This document shows positions 49,986 to 59,193 of a stretch of DNA of 64,000 bases, one piece after another. The stretch comes from Streptomyces sp. NBC_01237. GTDB taxonomy: Bacteria; Actinomycetota; Actinomycetes; Streptomycetales; Streptomycetaceae. The notes under the pieces are model-generated. The model had not been told where the DNA came from. It saw nothing but the letters and a program-made list of their open reading frames with translations, and did not search any database. How positions within the stretch are numbered: the first letter of the stretch is position 1; each line of letters starts with the position of its first letter. The translations under genes and the position numbers were made by a program. The DNA is taken from the NCBI RefSeq assembly GCF_035917275.1, contig NZ_CP108508.1, positions 6,944,001 to 7,008,000 on the forward strand. The letters are read 5' to 3'.

Positions 49986-50744
49986 ATGATGCGGGCAATG
50001 CCGGACGCTGGGGGGCGTATGGGAAGCACGGGTACAGTGCTGCGCGAATTGCGCGGCGCACAGAAGACGGCCAAGGGCGTCTCGCTCTATTCGCGGTACG
50101 TGAACCGGCCGGCGGGGCGGGTACTCGCGGCGGGGGCCCATCGGGCGGGACTGACGCCCAATCAAGTGACGTCGATCAGCGCGTTGTTCACCTTCGCGGC
50201 CATTGCCTCGGCCGCCCTGGTCGAACCCTCGTGGGGGCTCGGACTCGCCGTCTGGGCGGGGCTGGTGACCGGCTTCGCCTTCGACTCGGCCGACGGGCAG
50301 CTCGCCCGGCTCACCGGGAAGGGCGGACCCGACGGTGAGTGGCTGGACCACGTCGTGGACTGCGCGAAGATGATCCTCGTCCACACCGCGGTACTGATCT
50401 CCTTCTACCGTTTCGGTGAACTGCCCGCAGTGGAGTGGCTGTTGCTGCCGCTGGGCTTCCTGTTCGTCGCGGTGCTCACCTTCTGCGCCGGACTGCTGCG
50501 CGAACAGCTGGGCCGGGCCGCCGCCCGGCCGGCCCCGGCCGGTGGCGCCGCACCGGTGTCCCGGGTGCGGGCCGTGGCGCTCCTGCCCGCGGACTACGGG
50601 GTGTTCTGCCTGGTGTTCCTGCTGCTCGGCGCACCCGGGGTGTTCCGGGCCGGGTACGCCGCGCTCGCCGTCGTGCACGCCGTGTTCCTGGTGGCGTTCC
50701 TCGTCAAGTGGTTCAGGGAGCTGAGAGCGCTCCGGGCTGACTGA
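49986..50744 (+). CDS. CDP-alcohol phosphatidyltransferase family protein
   Basis: About 252 residues with multiple membrane segments and the family motif D-x-x-D-G-x-x-A-R...G-x-x-x-D-x-x-x-D, seen as 'DSADGQLARLTGKGGPDGEWLDHVVD'. It should transfer a phospho-alcohol from a CDP-alcohol, either to a lipid or in polyol-phosphate polymer assembly. The start is uncertain: ATG 49986, ATG 49998 (CATGAT -10 seven bases upstream, leaderless) and ATG 50019 (GGGGGG upstream) are all in frame. It converges with, and overlaps by 32 nt, a nucleotidyltransferase that could make its CDP-substrate. Confidence 0.9.
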   Translation: MMRAMPDAGGRMGSTGTVLRELRGAQKTAKGVSLYSRYVNRPAGRVLAAGAHRAGLTPNQVTSISALFTFAAIASAALVEPSWGLGLAVWAGLVTGFAFDSADGQLARLTGKGGPDGEWLDHVVDCAKMILVHTAVLISFYRFGELPAVEWLLLPLGFLFVAVLTFCAGLLREQLGRAAARPAPAGGAAPVSRVRAVALLPADYGVFCLVFLLLGAPGVFRAGYAALAVVHAVFLVAFLVKWFRELRALRAD

Positions 50745-51162
50745 CCAGGACATCCAGCGCGCGCCGCAACTGGGTGCTGGAGGTGTGCACGGTGTACGGG
50801 AAGTAGACGACCTCCACGCCCACTTCGGCGAAGTCCCGCTCCAGCCGCTTCCCCTTCGCCGTGCCCCGCCAGTCGTCGCCCTTGAAGATGACGTCGAACC
50901 GGACCTGCTGCCAGGTCTCGACCTTGTCCGGCACCGTCTCGACGAACGCGGCGTCCACGTAGCGGACGCTGCGTACGATCTCCAGACGTTCGGGCAGCGG
51001 GATCACCGGCTTGTGGCCCTTGGCGAGGGCGGCCATCTCGTCCGAGACGACCCCCGCGACCAGGTAGTCGCACTGACTACGGGCGTGGCGAAGGATGTTC
51101 AGGTGTCCGACGTGGAACAGGTCGTACACCCCCGGCGCGTAACCGACTCGGTGCTGCACCAT
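50713..51162 (-). CDS. TagD/RfaE2-like nucleotidyltransferase
   Basis: A 149-residue cytidylyltransferase-fold enzyme. The nucleotide-binding HxGH is in 'VYDLFHVGHLNILRHAR'. The C-terminal 'FKGDDWRGTAKGKRLE' and 'VHTSSTQLRRALD' correspond to the substrate and signature loops of glycerol-3-phosphate cytidylyltransferases. It may make a CDP-polyol for the convergent CDP-alcohol transferase. ADP-heptose synthetase activity is less likely in this organism. ATG 51162 has GGGGGAGAG upstream. Confidence 0.88.
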   Translation of the reverse strand: MVQHRVGYAPGVYDLFHVGHLNILRHARSQCDYLVAGVVSDEMAALAKGHKPVIPLPERLEIVRSVRYVDAAFVETVPDKVETWQQVRFDVIFKGDDWRGTAKGKRLERDFAEVGVEVVYFPYTVHTSSTQLRRALDVLVSQPGALSAP

Positions 51163-51284
51163 CCGTTCTCTCCCCCCACGGTGAACGTGATGTGTGGTGA
51201 TGTCCAACGACCATACTGTGAAGAACACTTGCGCAACGCGTGAACGGATAAGCTCAGCTGTGGGCTGTTCCCCGAGGGGGGCGG

Positions 51285-52613
51285 ATGCTGTTCCGGGGGG
51301 AAGGCGATCGTGTGATGTCCGCTGGCGACCAGCACAGGCCGTTCGAGAACCGCCGTCTTCTGGTGGTCTCGACCAACTACGCACCGGAGCTCACGGGCAT
51401 CGGCCCGTACGCCACCCAGCTCGCCGAGCACTGGGCCGCCTCCGGCGCCCGGCTCCAGGTGCTCACCGGCATGCCGCACTACCCGTCGTGGCGCCTCGAC
51501 GCCCGCTACCGGGGTGTGTGGCGGGCCACGGAGAGCCGTGAGGGCGTCGTCGTCCACCGCCGAAGACACTATGTGCCCTCCCGTCAGACGGCGCTGCGCA
51601 GGGCGGCGTTCGAGGCCAGTGTCCTCGGGCACGGGCTCCTCGCGCCGCCGCCCGGACGGCCGGACGCCGTGATCGCCCAGATGCCGAGCCTCGCGGGCGG
51701 TGTCATCGGCGCCCGGATCGCCCACCGCCACGGCGTCCCCTACCTCCCCGTCGTCCAGGACCTGATGGGCGCGGCGGCCGCGCAGAGCGGTATCCGGGGA
51801 GGCGGCCGGGCCGCCTCGGTCGCCGCTGCCGCCGAGCGCTACGCCCTGCGCGGCGCGGCACTCGTCGGGGTCATCCACGAGAGCTTCGTCCCCGGCGTCA
51901 GGGCGCTCGGTGTGGACCCCGCCCGCATCCGGACGGTGCCCAACTGGACCCATGTGCGGGTTCCGACCGCCGACCGGGCGGCCACCCGGGCCCGGCTGGG
52001 CTGGGCCGAGGGCACCCCGGTCCTGCTGCACTCCGGCAACATGGGCCTCAAGCAGGGGCTTGAAGTGCTGGTCGACGCGGCGCGCCGGGCACCGGACGTC
52101 CGGGTCGTGCTGATGGGCGACGGCAACCAGCGCGACGCGCTGCGCGCCCGCGCCGCGGGGCTGGCCAACCTCGACTTCCTGCCGCCTGCCGGAGCCGGGG
52201 AGTTCACCGACGTCCTCGCCGCCGCCGATGTCCTCGCGGTGACCCAGCGTGCCTCGGTCCTCGATATGAGCGTCCCGTCCAAACTCACCTCCTACTTCGT
52301 CTCGGGGCGCCCGGTCGTCGCCTCCGTCGCCGACGGGGGCGGCACCGCGGACGAGGTGCGCCGCTCGGGTGCCGGGGTGCTCGTCGGCCCCGAGGACCCG
52401 GACGCCCTGCTGGCCGCCGTACGCAAGCTCGCGGGGGACCCCGCCACGGCGGACGCGCTCGGCGCCCACGGACCGCGCTATGTCACCCACCACCTGAGCC
52501 GGGAGGCGGGACTGGCCCGCTTCGACGCCCTGCTGGCCGAGCTCCTCGGCGACGTACGGCACGACGCGCACGGAAACGCTTCAGGGAACGCACAAGGGAG
52601 CCCGCCCCGATGA
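51285..52613 (+). CDS. WcaI-like GT4-family glycosyltransferase
   Basis: About 442 residues, GT-B fold. The N-terminal 'RRLLVVSTNYAPELTGIGPYATQLAEHWAASG' and 'VLTGMPHYPSWR' are typical of colanic-acid WcaI-type enzymes. The acceptor and donor halves continue with 'LLHSGNMGLKQGLEVLVDA', 'VLMGDGNQRDAL' and 'VPSKLTSYFVSGRPVVA'. It probably adds a sugar to a lipid-linked repeat unit. The start is uncertain: ATG 51285 (AGGGGGG upstream) or ATG 51315. Its stop overlaps the Wzz-like gene (ATGA). Confidence 0.9.
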   Translation: MLFRGEGDRVMSAGDQHRPFENRRLLVVSTNYAPELTGIGPYATQLAEHWAASGARLQVLTGMPHYPSWRLDARYRGVWRATESREGVVVHRRRHYVPSRQTALRRAAFEASVLGHGLLAPPPGRPDAVIAQMPSLAGGVIGARIAHRHGVPYLPVVQDLMGAAAAQSGIRGGGRAASVAAAAERYALRGAALVGVIHESFVPGVRALGVDPARIRTVPNWTHVRVPTADRAATRARLGWAEGTPVLLHSGNMGLKQGLEVLVDAARRAPDVRVVLMGDGNQRDALRARAAGLANLDFLPPAGAGEFTDVLAAADVLAVTQRASVLDMSVPSKLTSYFVSGRPVVASVADGGGTADEVRRSGAGVLVGPEDPDALLAAVRKLAGDPATADALGAHGPRYVTHHLSREAGLARFDALLAELLGDVRHDAHGNASGNAQGSPPR

Positions 52614-54292
52614 CGCATTCGATCCGAGCCCTGGAGGAACAGGACGAACCGGCGCTGCTGCGCGACCAGTTCCGCCAGCTCCTGCGCTACCGCTCGCTGC
52701 TGGCCGCCGGTGTCGTCGTCGGCCTCCTGGGCGGCGGCTACCTGGCCCTCGCCGGTGAGGACACCTACACCGCCACGGGCGAGGTCCAGGTCCGTACCGC
52801 CACCGCCGACCCCTTCGCCACCGGCGCCTCGGCGGACAAGGGCATCAACATCGGCTCCGAGCGGCAGAACGCCGTCAGTGACACCGTCGGCACCCTGGCC
52901 GCACAGACCCTGGCCGAGCAGGGCGACCCTGTCCTCCCCGGGCAACTGCTCGCCGGCCTCCAGGTCACCAACCCGCCCAACACCCTCACGCTCCGCTTCT
53001 CCTACACCGGCAGCACCCCCGCCCAGGCCGGCGTCCGCGCCGAGGCCCTCGCCAACGCCTACCTCGCCCACCGCAAGGCGCGCACCGAGGAGAGCATCGC
53101 GAACATGGCCATCGGCTACCGGGCCCAGCTCGAACCGCTGGAGGACAAGCGCGATCTGCTGGAGCAGCAGATCGGGGCGGACGAAGCCGACGACGTGAGC
53201 AGCGCCCGCGCAAGCCTCATCGTCTCCATCTCCGAACTCACCCGGAAAATTTCCGAGTTGAAGGCCCTGGACACCACCCCCGGCTATCTCAACAAGAAGC
53301 CCGTCGCCCCGACGCGGCCGACCGGAGCCGGTCTGCCGCTGCTGCTCGGACTCGGCGGCGTCCTCGGCCTCGCGCTCGGCCTGCTGCTCTCCTGGGTGCG
53401 TCTCGTCTTCGACCCGGCCGTCCGCTCCACCCGCGAACTCGTCCGCTCCCTCGGCGCCCCGCTGCTCGGCACCCTGCCCCGCGAACGCACGGCCACGGGC
53501 TCCCTGCTCGCGATCGGCCGCGGCGGCAGCAGGCTCGCCGAGGAGTACCGGGCGGTGGCGTTCCGGCTCGCCTACGACCCGGCGTTCGCCCAGAGCCGCC
53601 GTCTGCTGGTCACCGCGCCCCGCGACGACAACACGGCAGCGGCAGCGGCGGCGGTCAACCTGGCCGCCGCCTTCGCCGAGATGGGCCGCGACGTGCTCCT
53701 CGTCGAGGCCGATCTGCGCACCCCGTCGCTGGCCCGCCAACTGGACCTGGCGGCCCACGGCGCCCGGCCCCGCTGGGCCCACGAGGGCGGCGGCGCCTGG
53801 CCCGCGGGCAGCCGCGCCAACGTCGACGTCCCCGGCTCCGGCGCCTTCGCCCTGGTGGCCGGGGCCAAGGTGGACAACGTGCCGCGCGCCCTGACCTCCG
53901 CGCCCGTCGGCCGTATCGTCGCCGAGGCCGACCGGCCCGGAGCCGTGGTCATCGTCCTCGCCCCCCCCGTCCTGTCGTACGCCGACGCGGTCGCCCTGGT
54001 GGACCGGGTGGAGGGCGTCATGGTCGTCTGCGACCCGCGCGAGGTGCACCGCAGCGACCTGGAACGCATCCGCGAGATCATCGGCGCGTCCGGCGGCTCC
54101 GTGCTCGGCGCCCTGCTGCACCACCCCGCCCGCGGCCAACTCGCCCGCACGCGGCGCGCCAAGCGGCAGAAGTCCGCACGCCGCCGCACCGGCGGCGGTC
54201 CGGGCGCTCCCGTCGCCGGACCCGCGTCCACCGGCGACCCCACCGAGACCCTCGGCCTGCGCGCCTACGACCTGCCCGCCGGGCGTTCATGA
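52610..54292 (+). CDS. Wzz/chain-length-determinant protein fused to a degenerate BY-kinase-like ATPase domain
   Basis: A 560-residue protein: TM1 at about 30-48, an extracytoplasmic Wzz region, TM2 at about 240-262 ('LPLLLGLGGVLGLALGLLLSW'), then a CpsD/Etk-like ATPase domain. The P-loop position reads 'VTAPRDDNTAAAAAAVNLA', with no GK(S/T), while the Walker A' Asp ('VLLVEADLRTP') is kept. There is no C-terminal Tyr cluster. It probably regulates polysaccharide chain length or export structurally, without tyrosine-kinase activity. Co-translated with the flanking glycosyltransferase and flippase. Confidence 0.88.
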   Translation: MTHSIRALEEQDEPALLRDQFRQLLRYRSLLAAGVVVGLLGGGYLALAGEDTYTATGEVQVRTATADPFATGASADKGINIGSERQNAVSDTVGTLAAQTLAEQGDPVLPGQLLAGLQVTNPPNTLTLRFSYTGSTPAQAGVRAEALANAYLAHRKARTEESIANMAIGYRAQLEPLEDKRDLLEQQIGADEADDVSSARASLIVSISELTRKISELKALDTTPGYLNKKPVAPTRPTGAGLPLLLGLGGVLGLALGLLLSWVRLVFDPAVRSTRELVRSLGAPLLGTLPRERTATGSLLAIGRGGSRLAEEYRAVAFRLAYDPAFAQSRRLLVTAPRDDNTAAAAAAVNLAAAFAEMGRDVLLVEADLRTPSLARQLDLAAHGARPRWAHEGGGAWPAGSRANVDVPGSGAFALVAGAKVDNVPRALTSAPVGRIVAEADRPGAVVIVLAPPVLSYADAVALVDRVEGVMVVCDPREVHRSDLERIREIIGASGGSVLGALLHHPARGQLARTRRAKRQKSARRRTGGGPGAPVAGPASTGDPTETLGLRAYDLPAGRS

Positions 54293-55557
54293 AAGCCCCC
54301 TCACGGGCGCCCGTGAGGACGCGTACCGCGATCGTCTGCTCGGTCGCGGACCAAGGCGTGGCGGCCCTGACCAACATCCTGGTACTGGTGGCGGCCGCCC
54401 GGCTCTCCACCACGACCGACTTCGCCCGCTTCTCCGCGGTGTACCTCGTCTTCACCGTGCTGCTCGGCATCTCCGGCGCCCACACCGGACAGCCCCTCGT
54501 ACTCGAACGCGGCCGGAGCGACGAGATCCGCGGTGCCTGCCGCTCGGCCGTCGTCCTCACCCTGCTCGCCGCGGCGGCGCTCGGCGCGCTTCTCGCCGCG
54601 GTCTGCCTCTTCCTGCCCGGCGACACCGCCCGCGCCCTGCTGATGCTGGGCGTCGTGCTGCCCGTGGTCCTCGGCCAGGACGCCGTGCGCTACGCCTTCT
54701 CCGCCCTCCAGCAGCCCCACCTCGCGCTGACGGCCGATCTGCTCCGGCTCGGCTGTGTGCTGGCCGCGCTGTCCACACAGCCGTACGGCGCCGGGGCCGC
54801 CCGGCTGATCGCCGTCTGGGGGCTGTCCGCGCTGCCCGCCCTCCTGCTCTCCGCCGCACTGCTCCACCGCGAGGTGGCCGGGACCCCGCTGAGCCTGCGC
54901 CCCCTGCTGCGACGCGGCCACCTCGGCCGCCGCTTCGTCGTGGAGTTCGGGGTGGGCAACGCGACCGGCCAGCTCTCCGTCCTCGCTCTCGGCACGGTCG
55001 GCAACCCCCTGCTGGTGGGCGCGCTGCGCGGGGCGACCACCCTGTTCGGACCGCTGAACGTGCTGTTCACCTCGGCCACCGGCTTCGGCCCCCCGCTGCT
55101 CGGCCGGGTCGGGGACGAGCGCCGCAGGGTACGGGCCACCGCCGTACTCGCCGCGGTCCTGGCCGCGACCGCCGCCGCCTGGGCCACCGTGCTCGCCCTG
55201 CTGCCCGACGCCGCCGGCCGTCAACTGCTGGGCGACACCTGGCCCGCGGCCTCGGCGCTGCTTCCCGCGACCGGCAGCCAGTACGCGGCGATGGCGGTGG
55301 GCACCTGTGGGCTGCTGGCCCTGCGGATGCTCGACCCCCGGACCACCCTCGCCATCCAGGTGGTGTTCTCGCTGGCCGCCGTCGCCTTCCTGACCGGCGG
55401 CTATCTGCTCGCCGGGGTGCCCGGCGCCGCCTGGGGCCTGTGCCTGGGATCGGTCTGCAAGGCCGCCGCCACCTGGACGCGGGTGTCCCGGCTGCGCCGC
55501 CGGAACCCCGCACCGGAAGCGGCCGTCAGTGCGGACCCCGTCCCTTCCGGTCCCTGA
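54289..55557 (+). CDS. Wzx-like polysaccharide flippase
   Basis: A 422-residue membrane protein with about 12 segments, of the MOP/polysaccharide transporter type ('VADQGVAALTNILVLVAAARLSTTTDFARFSAVYL', 'GNATGQLSVLALGTVGNPLLVGALRGATTLFGPLNVLFTS'). It would flip the undecaprenyl-linked repeat unit. ATG overlaps the Wzz-like stop. Its 3' end overlaps the convergent Wzy-like gene by 32 nt. Confidence 0.85.
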   Translation: MKAPSRAPVRTRTAIVCSVADQGVAALTNILVLVAAARLSTTTDFARFSAVYLVFTVLLGISGAHTGQPLVLERGRSDEIRGACRSAVVLTLLAAAALGALLAAVCLFLPGDTARALLMLGVVLPVVLGQDAVRYAFSALQQPHLALTADLLRLGCVLAALSTQPYGAGAARLIAVWGLSALPALLLSAALLHREVAGTPLSLRPLLRRGHLGRRFVVEFGVGNATGQLSVLALGTVGNPLLVGALRGATTLFGPLNVLFTSATGFGPPLLGRVGDERRRVRATAVLAAVLAATAAAWATVLALLPDAAGRQLLGDTWPAASALLPATGSQYAAMAVGTCGLLALRMLDPRTTLAIQVVFSLAAVAFLTGGYLLAGVPGAAWGLCLGSVCKAAATWTRVSRLRRRNPAPEAAVSADPVPSGP

Positions 55558-57037
55558 AACCGCTCACCAGCAGCAGGCACAGCGCGGCGATGGCGAGCTT
55601 GCCCACGGACTGGAGCAGCGGCCCGCGCAGCAGGATGAAGGTGTAACCGGCGATGAGCGGCGCCGCGATCGCCAGGACGCTGCCGGGCCCCGGCCCGTCC
55701 CGGGAGACGGCCAGCGCGTACCTGCGGTCGGTGCGGGCTGCCGCGTAGCCGATCAGGGCCAGACCACCGGCCATCCCGGCCGGACCGAAGTCCACCCAGA
55801 ACTCCGTCCACAGCGGGGCCGACAGATTGGTCATGTTCATACCCATCCACTGCCCGACCCGGACCCCGGTGTCCTCCGGCTTGCCGCTCCACACCGCCCT
55901 GGGCACGAAGAACAGTCCGGAGCCGGCCAGTTGACGGCCGTAGGTGTGGCCGCGCGTGTCGACCCACGAGATGGTGTTGGCGAACATCACCGTCTGGTCG
56001 TAGTCCTTGGTGGCCAGCGGCTCGAAGACGGACGCCGACTGGACGGGCCGGTACCCCTCGTCGTCGTACCGGAACCGGTCCGCGTACGGGAACAGCACCA
56101 GGGCCCCGACGACGCCCGTCGCGAGCACCGAGCGGTACATCGCGGCGCTGCTCGGGAACGCGGTGAACAGCAGGGAGACCAGAACCGTCAGGAACCAGTA
56201 ACGGGCGTTGGAGACCGGGTTGTTCACGACGATGTTGAGCAGCGCCAGACCCGCCCACACCAGCACCGTCGACGGTGAGCGGCGGGCCCGGCGCGAGGTC
56301 ACCAGGCGCCGTGTGTAGAAGAGCAGCGCCAGCAGCGCGGGGACCGTACCGAAGCCCTTCAGAAAGGCCGATCCCACATTCGACTCCGTGGACGCGACCC
56401 CGCTGGCCGCGACGGACGCGCTGATCTCCTGACGGCTGGAGAAGAAGACGGCGGGCCCGCCGAGCTTCAGCACGTAGTACGCGCTCGCCGCGAAGGCGAG
56501 CAGCACCAGCAGTCGCAGCCGCACCGGGTGCGCGGTGGCCGGGCCCGTCGTGCCGCGCCCGCCGGTGCGGCGCCGCAGCGGCCGCCGGGAGGCCAGCAGG
56601 GCCCCCAGATCGAACGCGGCACAGCCCACGAGGATCATCGCGACGGCCGTCACCAGATCCGAGCGGGGTCCGACCAGCGGGGTCGGCGTCTGCCCGATCA
56701 CCGCCTGGGCGAAAGGCGCCACACCCATCGCGATGTACACGAACATCCAGAAGACGCCCTGGAGCAGCCGTCGCCGGGTGGACAGGATCATGGTGGCGAG
56801 GCGGGCGCCCGCGTAACAGGTCAGCGCGAGCTGGAGCCAGTAGCCGCTGTCCCGGACCCCCGTGCCGGGCTGCGCGGCGATCACGGCGGGCAGGAAGCAC
56901 ACCAGACCCAGGATCAGCGGCACGGCGAGCGCCCGCGACAGCATCGCCCATGCCATCGGCCGGGCCGGGGGCTGGAGCGGCCCCGGACCACCGCCGCGCA
57001 CGGGTGCGGACGGCGCCGGTTCCTGCACGGACGTCAT
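55526..57037 (-). CDS. Wzy-like polysaccharide polymerase
   Basis: A 503-residue membrane protein with about 10-12 segments and a large central extracytoplasmic loop ('FANTISWVDTRGHTYGRQLAGSGLFFVPRAVWSGKPEDTG'), as in O-antigen polymerases. It should polymerise repeat units at the outer face of the membrane. ATG 57037 has GGGGGA upstream. The upstream in-frame GTG 57067 overlaps a TTAGAG -10-like element, so it is probably not translated. Oriented opposite to the flippase. Confidence 0.85.
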   Translation of the reverse strand: MTSVQEPAPSAPVRGGGPGPLQPPARPMAWAMLSRALAVPLILGLVCFLPAVIAAQPGTGVRDSGYWLQLALTCYAGARLATMILSTRRRLLQGVFWMFVYIAMGVAPFAQAVIGQTPTPLVGPRSDLVTAVAMILVGCAAFDLGALLASRRPLRRRTGGRGTTGPATAHPVRLRLLVLLAFAASAYYVLKLGGPAVFFSSRQEISASVAASGVASTESNVGSAFLKGFGTVPALLALLFYTRRLVTSRRARRSPSTVLVWAGLALLNIVVNNPVSNARYWFLTVLVSLLFTAFPSSAAMYRSVLATGVVGALVLFPYADRFRYDDEGYRPVQSASVFEPLATKDYDQTVMFANTISWVDTRGHTYGRQLAGSGLFFVPRAVWSGKPEDTGVRVGQWMGMNMTNLSAPLWTEFWVDFGPAGMAGGLALIGYAAARTDRRYALAVSRDGPGPGSVLAIAAPLIAGYTFILLRGPLLQSVGKLAIAALCLLLVSGFRDRKGRGPH

Positions 57038-57141
57038 GCGTCCCCCGTTCCGTGGACCGGTGAACACTCTAACGAATCAGCCCACTTGGGAGGATGCGAT
57101 GACTAGTCTGTGAACAGTCGGCCGAGGTCGAGGGAACCCTG

Positions 57142-58305
57142 GTGAAGATCCTGCACGTCGTCACACTGCACACCCCGGACCACGCCTTCGGCGGCCCGAC
57201 CCGGGTGGCGCTCAACCTGTCGAAGATCCAGCGCGCGGACGGCGACGACGCCCGCATCATGGCCCTGGGCGACGGCTTCGGCGACGGCGAACTGCCGCGC
57301 GAGGTCGAGGGAGTTCCCGTCCACCTCTTCCGGGCCCGTCATCTGCTGCCCAGGTTCGAGGTCAGCGGCATCACCTCCGGCGCGCTGCTGCTGGCCGCCC
57401 GCCGCATGATGCGGGGCGCCGACCTCGTGCACATCCATCTGATGCGCGACCTGGTGACCCTGCCCGCCGCCCTGCTCGCCCTGGCCACCCGCACCCCGCT
57501 GGTCCTCCAGACACACGGCATGGTCGACCCGACCGAGAACAGGGTCGCCCGGCTCACCGATCTGCTGGGGGTGCGGACGGTACTGCGCCGCGCCGATGCC
57601 GTACTGCATCTGACGGAGACCGAGCGCCTCGATGTGAACGCCGTCGCCGCGCCCGTCCCGCTCACCCGCACCGTACGGCTGGTCAACGGGGTGCGCCCGC
57701 AGGAGCGCAAGCCCGCACGCGACCCGGACCGGCCCCCGACCGTCCTCTTCCTCGCCCGGATCCAGGAACGCAAGCGGCCGGAGGACTTCGTCGGTGCGAT
57801 GCCGACCGTCCTGGCGGCGTATCCCGACGCGCGCTTCGTGCTGGCGGGACCGGACACCGGCGCCCTTCCCGGAACCCTGGAACTGGCCCGCAGGCTCGGG
57901 GTGTCGGACTCCCTGGACCATGTCGGACCGCTCGGCCACGAGGAGGTCCTCGCCGCCGGGCGGGAGGCGGACGTCTATGTGCTGCCGTCGATCGAGGAAC
58001 CGCTCGGGGTCTCCGTGCTCGAAGCCATGTCCGTCGGTACACCCGTCGTCATCACCCGCACCTGCGGCCTCGGCCCCGATGTGGCACGAGCGGGGGCCGG
58101 CCGGGTGATCGACAGCCGGGTGGGCGAGGACGCGGCCAACGCGGAGAAGGTCGCCGCGGCGATCCTCGCCCTCCTGGAGCCCGGCGCCAACGAGGCGGCG
58201 GGAAAGGCGGCCTGGGAGCTGGTCGGTGAGGACTTCACCATCGGCGTCGTGACCGCCGCTCTCCGGCGGACCTACGAGGACGTGGTCCGCCGGAGGGCCG
58301 GCTGA
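57142..58305 (+). CDS. GT4-family glycosyltransferase
   Basis: A 387-residue GT-B glycosyltransferase. It has 'ILHVVTLHTPDHAFGGPTRVALNLSKIQ' (N-terminal Rossmann with Gly-rich loop), 'PTVLFLARIQERKRPEDFV' and 'DVYVLPSIEEPLGVSVLEAMSVGTPVVIT' (the GT4 E-x7-E motif). It transfers a nucleotide sugar to the growing lipid-linked glycan. GTG 57142 follows GAGGGAA. Expressed rightwards, divergent from the polymerase. Confidence 0.92.
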   Translation: MKILHVVTLHTPDHAFGGPTRVALNLSKIQRADGDDARIMALGDGFGDGELPREVEGVPVHLFRARHLLPRFEVSGITSGALLLAARRMMRGADLVHIHLMRDLVTLPAALLALATRTPLVLQTHGMVDPTENRVARLTDLLGVRTVLRRADAVLHLTETERLDVNAVAAPVPLTRTVRLVNGVRPQERKPARDPDRPPTVLFLARIQERKRPEDFVGAMPTVLAAYPDARFVLAGPDTGALPGTLELARRLGVSDSLDHVGPLGHEEVLAAGREADVYVLPSIEEPLGVSVLEAMSVGTPVVITRTCGLGPDVARAGAGRVIDSRVGEDAANAEKVAAAILALLEPGANEAAGKAAWELVGEDFTIGVVTAALRRTYEDVVRRRAG

Positions 58306-58318
58306 CCGCACCCGGCTC

Positions 58319-58336
58319 CACCGGCCTGGACCGGTG
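58319..58336. terminator. Possible small terminator between convergent glycosyltransferase genes
   Basis: CACCGG (58319-58324) and CCGGTG (58331-58336) flank a six-base loop in the 60-nt gap. The stem is short and could be chance in this composition. Confidence 0.35.
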
Positions 58337-58365
58337 CGTGCGGCCCGGCCGGCACCGGGCACAGC

Positions 58366-59193
58366 TCAACCCGAGTGGTTCTCCCGTGACTTGAGCGCGA
58401 TCTGCCAGCGGTAGAAGCTCATCGCCAGTGCGAAGTCGAAGCCCGCCCGCCCGTCCATGAAGCCCCGCCGGTAGAGGTACATGTACGCGAACGACACCAG
58501 CGGCTTGAACGGCGCCTTGTGGAAGAGCTGCCCCTGCCGGGACTTGACCTTCCGCACCTGCTCCTTGACGTCGGGGTGGTGCTCCAGCCATGCCTCCCAG
58601 TCGGAGTACCGGTTGTGCCGCTCGAACCAGGCGGTGACCGGATCGAGGTCCTGGTGCTCGATGGGACTGCGGAGTGAGCCCGCGGTCGGGGCGACCGGCT
58701 GGTAGTGGCCCTCGACCTCCCCGATCCCGGGCGCGTCGAGGTCCCCGACCTCCGGATAGTGGCAGCGGGTGCGGTCGGTCAGGGACCGCTTGCGGATGGT
58801 GTAGCCGTGCTTCAGCCGCTTCCCGGAGAACCAGTAGCCCAGTGGTATGTCATATGCCGCGGGTTTCGGTGCCGCCGGATCGGCGAAGATCTCCCGCAGT
58901 TCCGCCAGCAGACCGGGGCTGAGCCGTTCGTCGCCGTCCAGCAGGAGAATCCAGTCCAGGTCCGTGCGGACATGGTCCAGGCACCACTGCTTCTTGCGCG
59001 GATGCCCTCCGTCCCAGGTGTAGGTGATCACCTCGGCCCCGCACTCCTCGGCGATCTTCGCCGTGTCGTCGGTGCTGTGGGAGTCCACGACGACGACCGC
59101 CTCGAAGTGGCCGAGCACCGACTTCACCGCCTCGGCGATGTTCAGGCCCTCGTTCTTCGTGGGGATCGCCACGGCGATCGGCAGTCTGGTCAT
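58366..59193 (-). CDS. GT2-family glycosyltransferase (WaaE/KdtX-like)
   Basis: A 275-residue GT-A enzyme. It has 'IAVAIPTKNEGLNIAEAVKSV' (nucleotide-binding start), 'VVVVDSHSTDDTAKIAEECGAEV', the DxD-type 'LLLDGDERLSPGLL', and a C-terminal region with 'HYPEVGDLDAPGIGEVEGHYQP' and 'FHKAPFKPLVSFAYMYLYRRGFMDG', like LPS-core beta-1,4-glucosyltransferases. ATG 59193 has GGAGAGA upstream and overlaps the lipoprotein stop. Confidence 0.92.
   Translation of the reverse strand: MTRLPIAVAIPTKNEGLNIAEAVKSVLGHFEAVVVVDSHSTDDTAKIAEECGAEVITYTWDGGHPRKKQWCLDHVRTDLDWILLLDGDERLSPGLLAELREIFADPAAPKPAAYDIPLGYWFSGKRLKHGYTIRKRSLTDRTRCHYPEVGDLDAPGIGEVEGHYQPVAPTAGSLRSPIEHQDLDPVTAWFERHNRYSDWEAWLEHHPDVKEQVRKVKSRQGQLFHKAPFKPLVSFAYMYLYRRGFMDGRAGFDFALAMSFYRWQIALKSRENHSG

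Noticed and set aside
50713..51162. Nucleotidyltransferase considered as ADP-heptose synthetase
   Set aside because: No heptose kinase partner; the CDP-alcohol transferase next door favours a cytidylyltransferase.
52610..54292. Wzz-like protein considered as an active tyrosine kinase
   Set aside because: No GK(S/T) in the P-loop and no C-terminal Tyr cluster.
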